Part shown: positions 7,966 to 15,517 of the stretch, piece after piece | How positions within the stretch are numbered: the stretch's first letter is position 1 | Layout of the letters: every line of letters begins with the position of its first letter | DNA from: Micromonospora kangleipakensis | GTDB lineage: Bacteria; Actinomycetota; Actinomycetes; Mycobacteriales; Micromonosporaceae | Length of the DNA: 64,000 bases | Assembly (NCBI RefSeq): GCF_004217615.1 | Contig: NZ_SHLD01000001.1 | Coordinates: 2,108,001 to 2,172,000, forward strand | Direction: 5' to 3' | Translations under genes and position numbers: made by a program | Notes under the pieces: model-generated | The model's input: the letters and a program-made list of their open reading frames with translations, nothing else | What the model was told of the DNA's origin: nothing | The model's database searches: none

Positions 7966-9330
7966 ATGCGTGTCGGGTCCGATGGCAGCGCCCAGTTCGC
8001 GCGGCTGAGCAAGAGTCGGTACTACGCGGCAGTCGTGGCCGCGAACCGTGCCTACCTCGCCGTGGCCGTGCCAGACGCGGCCGCAACCGAACGCGATTAC
8101 TGGACGCTCTCCTGCCTGCCGAGCACCACAAGAAACCCGCAGCGGCTCTCGGCGGTCTGCATGCGGACGATGGAGACCTTCGTCCTGCATGAGCCCCTCG
8201 ATCCGACGGATGAGGGGGTGGCCGAGGGATTCGTCGTGATCCGGCGATCCATCCTGAAACGGCACTGGGCGACGGGACGTGCGCTCAGCAGGGCATTCCC
8301 GGGGCTCACCGAGGAACCGTCCGACTACCGCGACGCCGGCCCGGACCAGGCCCGGGTGCGCGGTCGGTACGACCAGCTGGTGGCCGCGCTCGCCGACGAC
8401 CGCTTCGCCGAAGCGGTACGCGACCTGACTTCGTCGCTGCTCACTGCGGGAACGATGCAGGGAGCCGGCCACAGCGTGGCCCTCGTGGACGAGGTCCTGG
8501 GCCATGACGCCCGGACGGCGGAGTGGGTCTACCCGGTCAACGACCAGAGCGAGAGTTGGGGCTACGACCAGGGCGTGCTGGAGACCTTCCGCGCCTTCAC
8601 GCCCGGGGAGCCGTTCGCCAACTGGGAACTCGGCTCCTGCTTCCACCAGATCAAGGCCGGCGACCGGATCTGGATTTACGCCACGAGGCCGTACCAGCGG
8701 ATCGTCGCCGTCGGTACCGCCTGGGACGATCCCTACGTCTGGGCCGAGGCCGACGGCGGCTCCGAGTGGCAGTTGGAGATCCGGTGGGACCTGCCGCTGA
8801 CCCGCTTCCTGCTGACGCACCCCGTGGCCGGGGCCGACGTGCTCGACAAGCTGGTGCAGACCGTCCGTGCCCTGCAGCCGTCGGAGTCCGAGCGGTTGGC
8901 CAAAATCCTAGACGGCGGTCGTGCCCCCGAACCGGAGGGCCTGCCCGAAGGGCGCCGCCGCCGGCTCGCCCAGGTCACCGCCCGTCAGGGCCAGGCCGAG
9001 TTCCGGCGTCGCCTGTTGGAGGCGTACGACGGCAAGTGCGCGATCAGCGGCTGCGACGTGCCGGAAGTGCTCCAGGCGGCGCACATCGATCCGTACGACG
9101 GGCCATCCACGAACCGGATCACCAACGGCCTGTTGCTCCGAGCTGACCTGCACAACCTCTTCGACGCCGGGCGGCTCTGGATCGACGACTCCTACCGGGT
9201 GCGGATGGCGGAGGGACTGGACCACTACGACGAATGGAACGGCCGCAGGCTGCGGCCGACGGTCGATCCCGCGCACCGCCCGGACCGACGAGCGCTGCAG
9301 CGCCACCGGCAGGATCAGGGGATCGAGTGA
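7966..9330 (+). CDS. PUA/EVE-like reader fused to HNH endonuclease
   Basis: A 454-residue protein in three parts. Residues 1-180 are not recognised. Residues about 185-290 (with IKAGDRIWIYATRP and IVAVGTAW) fit the PUA-like/EVE/ASCH fold that reads modified bases or nucleotides. Residues about 335-420 form a classic HNH_2-type nuclease: YDGKCAISGCDVPE, then catalytic H373 in AAHIDPY, N387 in TNGLLL, and H396 in DLHNLFD. The architecture is that of modification-dependent restriction enzymes, which cut DNA with modified cytosines or other phage-type bases; the exact modification is unknown. The ATG is preceded by GAGGAG at six bases. Residues after 430 are basic. No partner methylase is present, consistent with a type IV-like role. 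Confidence 0.85.
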   Translation: MRVGSDGSAQFARLSKSRYYAAVVAANRAYLAVAVPDAAATERDYWTLSCLPSTTRNPQRLSAVCMRTMETFVLHEPLDPTDEGVAEGFVVIRRSILKRHWATGRALSRAFPGLTEEPSDYRDAGPDQARVRGRYDQLVAALADDRFAEAVRDLTSSLLTAGTMQGAGHSVALVDEVLGHDARTAEWVYPVNDQSESWGYDQGVLETFRAFTPGEPFANWELGSCFHQIKAGDRIWIYATRPYQRIVAVGTAWDDPYVWAEADGGSEWQLEIRWDLPLTRFLLTHPVAGADVLDKLVQTVRALQPSESERLAKILDGGRAPEPEGLPEGRRRRLAQVTARQGQAEFRRRLLEAYDGKCAISGCDVPEVLQAAHIDPYDGPSTNRITNGLLLRADLHNLFDAGRLWIDDSYRVRMAEGLDHYDEWNGRRLRPTVDPAHRPDRRALQRHRQDQGIE

Positions 9331-9628
9331 CCTTACGGTGGTCGGCGCATCCGGATGCCCAGTGGTGACAGTAGACCGCGGGCATCGTTTCGCGGCCTGT
9401 GGGCAAGTCGGCCCGTCGACCCACGTCGGGATGGGGCGTCCGGTCGTACATCCGCCACTTCCGGCTGTGCCACAGCGGCCGGAGCCCAACGACCTGCGCG
9501 CAGGCGCCCGGGAACGCCTCCTTCAGCTCGTCCGGGTTGCCCCAGTTCTCCTCGCCTCGTTCGTAGGCGGCGGAGCAGTCCGTGCCCGTCACGCGCCGCA
9601 CCCTACCGACCCGGCCGGCCGACCTCAT
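9119..9628 (-). CDS. Small unknown ORF coupled to membrane protein
   Basis: The ATG at 9628 overlaps the stop of the upstream membrane-protein gene (ATGA) and has GAAGGAG five bases ahead, both signs of translational coupling. The first 110 or so residues (for example DELKEAFPGACAQVVGL and WHSRKWRMYD) have an ordinary composition and match no family I recognise. The last 60 residues lie antisense to the end of the HNH gene and look like an unselected Arg/Ala/Gly-rich shadow. Either the natural stop was lost by a deletion or frameshift, or the true product is shorter. It should be read as a possible gene with a damaged 3' end. Confidence 0.4.
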   Translation of the reverse strand: MRSAGRVGRVRRVTGTDCSAAYERGEENWGNPDELKEAFPGACAQVVGLRPLWHSRKWRMYDRTPHPDVGRRADLPTGRETMPAVYCHHWASGCADHRKVTRSPDPAGGAAALVGPGGARDRPSAAACGRSIRRSGPVPPPSAPGRSRRSRAARRRRGCAGQLGATGRW

Positions 9629-10542
9629 TCCGGCTCCTTCGTCCCGATCACCTTCGGCACCAGCTCGCTGAGGATGGTGCACGCACTGGTGAGATCGGCG
9701 ATCATCACGTTGTAGATCGTGGGCTTGGTGATTTCGTGCTGCGCGAGAACGCGTTCGAACTCCTCGGCTCGGAGCGGGGCGGCGGCCAGATACCCGTGCA
9801 CGGTGCGCAGGTACTCGGGCACCGGGTACGCGATGCGCTGGCCGCCCAGCGCCTCCAGCATGCGGTCACCCTTCAGCATGTCGGCGGTCATGACGGCGAA
9901 CAGGTCCCAGGCCTCGTGCGCGTCCGTGCCCATCCGGTCGGCCAGCCACTCGTACGCCTGGTCCCGCCGTCCGATGGCCTCGTGCAGGTCTCGTCGGGTG
10001 CGCATCAGATCGAGCCGGATGGACACGGGGATGCTCTCGTCGGGCCTCGCCTGCCTGCCGCCGTCGAGGGTGGCGCGTAGGGTCGACACGTTCGCCGCTG
10101 CCTTGTCCAGGTCGTCGAGGGCGACCCGCAGCAGTGGGGCGTGTCGGTAGAACTGCAGGCGTCGCGCCTGCGAGTCGTAGTACTCCGACAGTCGACCGAC
10201 TGCGGCTTCGATGTCGCGATCGAGGACGGACAACGTCCGGAACGCGCCTTCGTCGTGCAGGCGTTCCTCCATCTTCCTCCGGAGCACTCGGTCCACCGCC
10301 TCGGTGGGCGTACTGATCATTTCGAGGGCTCGCTGCTCCTGGGTGCGGCTGAAGGCCCGGCCGAAGCAGAAGCCGGCGACTGAGAAGAGCGTTCCGACCA
10401 GGAAGTCCTTCTGTGAGTCGTAGATGGTCCGGAGGTTCGAGGACGCGACGACGGCGATGAACACAAGGTCGGCCAGTCCGACCGTCAACCAGATGACCTG
10501 AGAGCGTGAGAGGTCGGCGCGGAAAATTCCAGGAGTCGCCAT
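9625..10542 (-). CDS. Two-helix membrane protein with long helical domain
   Basis: A 305-residue protein from ATG 10542 (a start three codons earlier, MWG, is also possible). Two hydrophobic helices near the N-terminus (VIWLTVGLADLVFIAVV and FLVGTLFSVAGFCFG) form a hairpin anchor. A charged, mostly helical cytoplasmic part of about 240 residues follows, with Arg/Glu-rich stretches around EDRVLRRKMEERLHDE-like sequence and DLMRTRRDLHEAIGRRDQAY. No enzymatic motif is visible and the family is not recognised. It lies tail-to-tail with the HNH gene and head-on to the decayed NTPase copy, and its stop is coupled to the small ORF at 9628. A membrane effector role is possible but unproven. Confidence 0.7.
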   Translation of the reverse strand: MATPGIFRADLSRSQVIWLTVGLADLVFIAVVASSNLRTIYDSQKDFLVGTLFSVAGFCFGRAFSRTQEQRALEMISTPTEAVDRVLRRKMEERLHDEGAFRTLSVLDRDIEAAVGRLSEYYDSQARRLQFYRHAPLLRVALDDLDKAAANVSTLRATLDGGRQARPDESIPVSIRLDLMRTRRDLHEAIGRRDQAYEWLADRMGTDAHEAWDLFAVMTADMLKGDRMLEALGGQRIAYPVPEYLRTVHGYLAAAPLRAEEFERVLAQHEITKPTIYNVMIADLTSACTILSELVPKVIGTKEPE

Positions 10543-10612
10543 GCCCCACATCTTGTCGGGGCGCGGCCACCAATGTGGACCCTCAACCCGGGATGGACCC
10601 GCGCCAGCGATG

Positions 10613-11384
10613 GGAGCCGGCGGATGGCCCGGCCGGGGGCTGACCGACCCCACCCGCCCGACGATCTCCCGCTCGTCCGCCCAGCAGTGCCGCTCCGGGT
10701 GGCGCTCGATGAGCGCCTCGACGCACAGGTCCGCGACCTCGAGGACGAGCGGGTGGGCCCTACCGCTACGTCCGGGCGGATTCCCACGGTCTGCCGGACG
10801 GCGTCACCGAGGCGGTGCAGCTTTCCTTGTGGGGAGGGAGGCTTGCGCCGCCCGTCCAGCCGTTCGAACGCCCCGCCGCTGCGGGTGTAGAGGGTGAGGG
10901 CGGAGAGCATTTCCCGTCCGGGCCCGTGGTTGTGGGTGAAGGCCCGCTCGAGGAAAGCCTCGTCGCGCATGGCGGCGGTGAGGAAGCGCGAGCCGAGGTA
11001 CGCCTGGATCACCCCGTGCTGGAAGCGCACCCCGTCCTGCCGCTTCACGACGATGCTGAGCGTCTCCGGTGGTCTCGGCGAGCCCGATGTCCTGCGGGTT
11101 GTCGGCGCTGAGCTTGTGCAGCCGGGCCCGGAGCTCGGCCAGGATCCACCGCCGGCAGGCCTCGGTCGTGCCGTCGGCGCCGGTGAGGTCGGTGGTGCGC
11201 ACCGACAGCTGGTTGTCGCGCAACCCGATGCAGGCGAGCGCGGAGAGCACCTCGATGGCGTCGGACCGTTCGGTCTGCGGCATGCCGTAGTCCTCGTACA
11301 GGTCCCCCGTGACGATGGCGTCACACCACTCCTCCAGCAGACTCCAGCGCAGCGCGGATCTGCCCTGGCCCGCCGGCTCGACGC
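10613..11384 (-). pseudogene. Decayed 3' part of a second NACHT-like NTPase gene
   Basis: Two blocks align by eye at high identity with the intact NTPase gene: about 10613-10762 with 3313-3463, and about 10786-11384 with 4414-5014. The roughly 950 bp between them is deleted. The longest surviving frame encodes RSALRWSLLEEW, YEDYGMPQTERSDAIEVLSA and LHKLSADNPQDIGLAETTGD, then shifts frame near 11055 before the continuation (RQDGVRFQHGVIQAYLGSRF). The left end is 70 bp from the start of the membrane-protein gene. The right end stops exactly where the other half (13081-13744) begins in the intact gene. Not expected to be functional. Confidence 0.85.
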
Positions 11385-11554
11385 AGAGCAGTGAGGCCAA
11401 CGCCTGGTCACCCGCCACCGTTGGCCGATACTTGCCGCTGCATCGGGCACGCACCGTAGCTAACGGGCGGGCCTAAGGGCGCAACCGGCAGCCAAGCGCT
11501 CGGTGGTCTGCCATGCGACCCTGGCGAACATAGAAACATGTGAGCGGGGGTCCC

Positions 11555-11848
11555 ATGGCAACACTCCTTCTGACTCGACCGCATGACTCGGGCGCCATGC
11601 TTAGGCGGATCTGGGTGACGGTAGACGGGTGCCGAGTTGCCGGGCTACGGCCAGGTCAGTCCGTCAGCGTCACCGTCGAGGGAGGTCAGCGTGTCGTCCA
11701 GGCGACGCTGGACTGGATCCGCAGCGAAGCCCTGACCATGCAGTTGGGCGACAGCGAGACTGCTTCGCTAGAAGTGTCGTGCCCCGCGCGCGCCTACTGG
11801 CAGACGTGGTCTAAGCCAAGCCAAGCTCTCGACATACGGCACATCTGA
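11555..11848 (+). CDS. Small hypothetical protein
   Basis: A 97-residue protein, or 102 residues if the GTG at 11540 is used. The sequence (IWVTVDGCRVAGLRPGQ, then QRVVQATLDWIRSEALTMQL) looks like a small beta-sandwich of the PEGA-like type often encoded by actinobacterial accessory DNA: a 'DG..V..L.PGQ' turn, strands, and a DW motif. The resemblance is to a pattern, not a named family. The ATG at 11555 is preferred because a G-rich stretch lies just upstream. It sits inside the insert that splits the NTPase copy, next to a secreted-protein gene in the same direction. Function unknown. Confidence 0.6.
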   Translation: MATLLLTRPHDSGAMLRRIWVTVDGCRVAGLRPGQSVSVTVEGGQRVVQATLDWIRSEALTMQLGDSETASLEVSCPARAYWQTWSKPSQALDIRHI

Positions 11849-12240
11849 CCTCTTCGTCCCGAACGCGGGTGCGACGCACCGATAGGTGCTTTCCGTTGCT
11901 GTTCCGTGCTGCCTAGCACGGCCACTGCACTGGGCTTGGTGATCCTGGATGGATGACTGTCGGCTGTTCCCGCAGCCATGCCTCCAGCTCTTCCAGAGTG
12001 GCGTTGGCGGGAGGCGAGACAGCTAGGTAGGAACGGCCCGCTGTGGCCTGCACGGTTGCTGTCTTCGCTGCTGTACGCCGCGCTGACGCTGCCCTCGGCG
12101 TAACCCGCCTCCGCGACACCACGGTGTGCACTGTAGCGGGTTGCCTCGGTCAAATTCACCCTTAATGGACCATTGACACGAAACGGCGCAATCAGGCTGT
12201 TACGGTTCTTCTGCCATGTGACAAGCAAGGGGACTGGAAG
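11849..12240. other. 392-bp gap with possible minor ORF and promoter
   Basis: The stretch is less GC-rich than its surroundings. On the minus strand a 72-codon GTG ORF at 11913-12131 (including SYLAVSPPANATLEELEAWL) has partly natural composition but no ribosome site, so it is not called as a gene. The right end holds the putative promoter of the secreted protein. Confidence 0.4.
12173..12203 (+). promoter_or_regulatory. Candidate promoter of secreted-protein gene
   Basis: A perfect TTGACA (12173-12178) is followed after 18 to 19 bases by CTGTTA/TGTTAC, a weak -10 box. The surrounding region is unusually AT-rich for this genome. It lies 35 to 70 bases before the ATG at 12241. Confidence 0.35.
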
Positions 12241-12795
12241 ATGAAGATGAAGATGAAGACCATTGCGCTCGTGCCGGCGGTGCTGGCAGCGGCCATTCTG
12301 CTGATTGCGGCGCCCGCGTCGGCCGCGCCCGGCAACATCGGCTTCGGCTTCAACGCGACCGACATCAGCGGCTTCCCAAGCGGTGCCGCCAGGCTCACCG
12401 GCGGCGGTGCCCACAACCCGGGGACAGGTTTCGTCAAGTCCGCTGGCGGCTTCCGGTGCACCAGCGACGTCGGCCAGGGCCCACTGGCCGGCTGTCTCGC
12501 CGGCGAGGGCGTTCGCTGGGACACGGTCGAACTGCTTGCGAGCACGACCTTCAAGTGCACCGGGGCAGCGACGGAGCCCCTCAAGACCGCGATCACCGAT
12601 GCGAACACGATCGTGCTCCTCGCCGACTTCTACCGCGCCGGTGACGGTAACGACGAGTCCTTCACCGCGCAGATGATCGTCTCCGCCGACGACATCGCAC
12701 CCGACATCACCGGGATCCAGAACGTCTGGATTCAGGGCGTCGGCTGCGCCTCGGCGATCGCGAATTTCTCCGGAAAGGCGACCTCGCAGGAGTAG
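12241..12795 (+). CDS. Secreted hypothetical protein
   Basis: A 184-residue precursor with a clear Sec signal: a basic start (MKMKMK), a hydrophobic core (VLAAAILLIA) and an ASA-like cleavage site near residue 29. The mature part of about 155 residues is small, Gly/Thr-rich and has four cysteines that may form two disulfides (near RCTSDV, AGCLAG, FKCTG and GVGCAS). The family is not recognised, though similar small secreted proteins are common in streptomycetes and relatives. AAGGGGA lies upstream of the ATG at a workable distance. It is the second gene inside the insert that interrupts the NTPase copy, and it has no operon partner downstream. Confidence 0.8.
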   Translation: MKMKMKTIALVPAVLAAAILLIAAPASAAPGNIGFGFNATDISGFPSGAARLTGGGAHNPGTGFVKSAGGFRCTSDVGQGPLAGCLAGEGVRWDTVELLASTTFKCTGAATEPLKTAITDANTIVLLADFYRAGDGNDESFTAQMIVSADDIAPDITGIQNVWIQGVGCASAIANFSGKATSQE

Positions 12796-13080
12796 ACCAC
12801 AGAACGGCCGAGCTGTCCGGGCACCTGACCCGCCGTCGTTCCTTACTCATTGATTCACCATGGTCTCGCTCGATCCGGTAAGGATTCTGCTGCACCGCCG
12901 GTGAGCGCAGAGGCGGAACAGGCGTTCCTGCTTCTGGAAGAGCGCGGTCGCTTTTGGTGGCTCGACCAGAACACCCGTCGCCATCCCGCCCGCTATCGAC
13001 CCGCGCACCGGGTCGGTGGCGAGCGGGATGCTGTGCGCAACCACCCACCCACGGTGAAGCGCCCACGGTCCCCGGCCATC

Positions 13081-13744
13081 CGGTCGAGGCGGTCGACCTC
13101 GTGGAGCTGGCCGATGACCCGCAGATGGAACGGTGAGTCGGCCACGCCGGCGGCCTTGATCATCTGAGCGATGTGGTCCCGCCACTGTCCCGGGTCCGAC
13201 CGGTGGCTGCGGGTCTGCACGTACTCCAGGGCGGCGCCCGGGGCGAACGGCTCCAGTTGCAGCAGCAGCGCGTCCAACCCGCGCAGCGGGGCGTCGGGGC
13301 GCGACGCGACCAGCAGGGGGAGACGCTCGCGGACCGCGGCCCGGACGGCCTCCCGGAGCAGGCTGTCCCGGTCGGCGGGCTGGGCGGTGTCGGCGAGCAC
13401 CTCCTCCAGGCCGTCGGCGAGCACCATGATGCGGTTCTCCAGCCAGAGCCGCCGCCACACCTTGTCGGCGTCGCCCGTGGCGTTGGGTGTCGATGGGGCG
13501 CTGGAAGGAACAGCGAGTAGATGGTCCAGGCGACGAGTGTCCCGGCGGTGGCGATGATCGCCCACCGCAGCCCGCGGTGGTGCCGCCGGCCCATCCGATG
13601 GTCGGGCCGCTCGTTCGTCCGCCAGCGGAGGCTCCGCTCGGCCTGGCGTTCCCGACGGGTGCGCCACCTGTGCCGCCGCTGACGTAGCCACAGCTCGGCC
13701 GCCCAGACCGGGCCACGTCTCGGCCTGCCCATGGACACCCCCAT
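13081..13744 (-). pseudogene. Decayed 5' part of the second NACHT-like NTPase gene
   Basis: This piece aligns with 5014-5447 and, after a deletion of roughly 460 bp, with about 5908-6150 of the intact gene. It keeps the N-terminal basic region (MGVSMGRPRRGPVWAAEL) and first membrane helix, then jumps past the Walker A region to the Walker B-like part (MVLADGLEEVLADTAQ). The missing P-loop means it cannot act as an NTPase. Its inner edge, LHEVDRLDR, is exactly where the other half begins in the intact gene. Similarity at the outer edge stops at codon ATG 6150 of the intact gene, with unrelated transposase-like sequence next to it. Confidence 0.85.
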
Positions 13745-13751
13745 GCCGAAC

Positions 13752-13985
13752 GGCGCCCGAAGTCGGTTCGCGACGAGCTGCTGGTGCGCCGCCGGACGGA
13801 GCGGATCGAGCCGCCGGTGGCCGGGCGGATCGACCGGATCGTGCGCTCCGCGCTGCACCGGGTCGAGCAGGCGCTGACCGTCCGGGTCGTGGACCGGTTG
13901 CTCGTCGATGTCGACAGCCGGCTGCGGGCTCTGGTCGCGGCAGAGGTGCCGGGCGACGACGCCGGGGATTCCGTGTATCGCGGAC
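13752..13985 (+). pseudogene. Remnant of a Tn3-family transposase (N-terminal, DUF4158 region)
   Basis: An open frame reads RPKSVRDELLVRRRTERIEPP, then AGRIDRIVRSALHRVEQAL, a pattern typical of the N-terminal DUF4158 domain of Tn3-family transposases (arginine-rich start, 'RIEPP', 'RIxRIVRSAL'). Only about 75 residues survive; there is no catalytic DDE domain. It abuts the outer edge of the decayed NTPase copy, which suggests that transposition or later recombination shaped this junction. Homology is by pattern memory only. Confidence 0.6.
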
Positions 13986-14037
13986 GTATCAAAAATTCCA
14001 TACGCCACCGCAACGGCCCTCCGTTTCTAATGGGGGC

Positions 14038-14742
14038 ATGAACCACAGCGCATCCCTGTCAGCACCGCCTCGCCGCACGCGCAGGATCGTGCTTGTCAGC
14101 CTGGCGATCCTGGGCGTGGCGAGCGTCGCGTTCGCCGTGCGGCGACCGCTCATGATGTCCGCTCCGAGGTGCATGGCCGGGCGGTGGCACGGATGCGTCG
14201 ATACGTTCAACGGTGTGCTGCTCATGATGCTGGTTGCGCTGCCGTTGGCCGCTCTGGTGGTGTGGGCTCTGGCTCGCCTGCGGCGTGCCGCTGGCGTCAC
14301 ATCGGCGTGGCGGATGTCGCTGGCCGAGGTCGGCATGGTCTACGGGACGGTGCCGTTCGTATGGATGACCATGATGTCGGGCCCGGGGGCCGGCATCGTC
14401 CCCGGTCGGGTGAGCCTGGTCCCGCTGCGGGACCTGGTCACGATGGGGCCGGTCGGGATCGTCGGCAACCTGCTGATCTTCGCGGCGCTGGGGTTCTTCG
14501 CTCCGATGCGTTTCGCGGCGCTGGCGTCCGTGCCGCGGATCCTGGCGCTCGGGGCAGGCTGCTCGGTCCTGGTCGAAACCGCACAGTACGTCCTGCGGCT
14601 GGACCGGGTGTCCTCCGTGGATGACGTACTGGTCAACGCCGCCGGCGCCGTGCTGGCCGCGCTGGCGTCGCGCCACTGGTGGCGCACTACGGCGGAGGTG
14701 CCTTCGGACCAGCCTCGCCCCGCGCTGGCACCGGCAGACTGA
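14038..14742 (+). CDS. VanZ-like membrane protein
   Basis: A 234-residue integral membrane protein with about five hydrophobic segments. The C-terminal half carries the VanZ pattern: VSLVPLRDLV, then GNLLIFAALGFFAP, ETAQYVLRLDRVSSVDDVLVN and AAGAVLAAL. VanZ-type proteins raise teicoplanin resistance in enterococci by an unclear route and are common in actinomycetes, where their role is mostly unknown. An A/G-rich run (AATGGGGGC) precedes the ATG. It lies 58 bp upstream of a response regulator and histidine kinase in the same direction, so envelope stress or glycopeptide sensing is a reasonable but unproven guess. Confidence 0.83.
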   Translation: MNHSASLSAPPRRTRRIVLVSLAILGVASVAFAVRRPLMMSAPRCMAGRWHGCVDTFNGVLLMMLVALPLAALVVWALARLRRAAGVTSAWRMSLAEVGMVYGTVPFVWMTMMSGPGAGIVPGRVSLVPLRDLVTMGPVGIVGNLLIFAALGFFAPMRFAALASVPRILALGAGCSVLVETAQYVLRLDRVSSVDDVLVNAAGAVLAALASRHWWRTTAEVPSDQPRPALAPAD

Positions 14743-14800
14743 GTCGCGTGTCCGGTGTGCATAGGTCGGCGATATTTTGTGCTGACAATAGGCTTCAGGC

Positions 14801-15517
14801 ATGCGCGTACTGATCGTGGAGGACGAGCCCTACCTGGCCGAAGCCGTCCGTGACGGTCTGCGGCTGGAGGCGATTGCCGCCGACATCGCCGGCGACGGCG
14901 ACTCCGCCTTGGAACTGCTCAGCGTCAACTCCTACGACCTCGCGGTCCTCGACCGCGACATTCCCGGCCCCTCCGGCGACGAGGTCGCCCGGCGCATCGT
15001 CGCCTCCGGCAGCGGCATCCCGATCCTCATGCTCACCGCTGCCGACCGGATCGACGACAAGGCTTCCGGGTTCGAGCTCGGCGCCGACGACTACCTCACC
15101 AAACCGTTCGAGCTGCGGGAACTCGTCCTGCGGCTGAGGGCGCTCGACCGCAGACGCGCGTACGCCCGGCCCCCGGTCCGCGAGATCGCGGGCCTGCGGC
15201 TCGACCCCTTCCGCCGGGAGGTCTTCCGCGACGAACGCTACGTCGCACTCACCCGCAAACAGTTCGCCGTGCTGGAAGTCCTCGTCGCCGCCGAGGGCGG
15301 GATCGTCAGCGCCGAAGAGTTGCTGGAACGAGCCTGGGACGAGAACGTCAACCCCCTCACCAACGCCGTGCGCATCACCGTCTCCGCACTGCGCAAACGG
15401 CTCGGCGAACCGTGGATCATCGCCACCGTGCCCGGCGTCGGCTACCGGATCGACACGGGTATGAACACCATCGCCCCTGGCAGGGACACCACCGCCCCCG
15501 GCAGTACGCATGCATAG
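14801..15517 (+). CDS. OmpR/VanR-type response regulator
   Basis: A 238-residue DNA-binding response regulator. The receiver domain (1-115) has the acidic pair E7/D8, the phospho-acceptor D51 in LAVLDRDIPG, T79 and K101 (TKPF). The winged-helix effector (about 125-220) ends in TNAVRITVSALRKRL and VPGVGYRID, typical of the OmpR group. Residues after 222 form a disordered tail rich in Thr, Ala and Gly, longer than usual. It overlaps the kinase gene by eight bases (ATGCATAG), so the pair is translationally coupled. It presumably controls its own operon and perhaps the vanZ-like gene. Confidence 0.93.
   Translation: MRVLIVEDEPYLAEAVRDGLRLEAIAADIAGDGDSALELLSVNSYDLAVLDRDIPGPSGDEVARRIVASGSGIPILMLTAADRIDDKASGFELGADDYLTKPFELRELVLRLRALDRRRAYARPPVREIAGLRLDPFRREVFRDERYVALTRKQFAVLEVLVAAEGGIVSAEELLERAWDENVNPLTNAVRITVSALRKRLGEPWIIATVPGVGYRIDTGMNTIAPGRDTTAPGSTHA

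Larger units (their letters stand above)
11385..13080. mobile_element. 1.7-kb insert splitting the decayed NTPase copy
   Basis: On its left the NTPase-like sequence ends at CCGGCTCGACGC; on its right it resumes at CGGTCGAGGCGG. In the intact gene these two points are adjacent (around 5014). The sequence between was therefore inserted into, or swapped with, the copy. It carries two small genes (11555-11848 and 12241-12795) and no recognisable transposase. No terminal inverted repeats and no target duplication longer than one base were found by eye. About 285 bp from 12796 to the right edge hold no gene I can support. Confidence 0.6.

Noticed and set aside
6280..8820. An 846-codon minus-strand ORF over the helicase and nuclease genes
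   Set aside because: Low-complexity Arg/Gly/Pro-rich product; both opposite-strand genes show strong catalytic motifs.
11913..12131. 72-codon minus-strand ORF
   Set aside because: Natural-looking end but no ribosome site and no known family; kept only as a note in the gap entry.
12847..13080. Coding region at the right end of the insert
   Set aside because: Open frames on both strands are short, lack ribosome sites and show no recognisable pattern.
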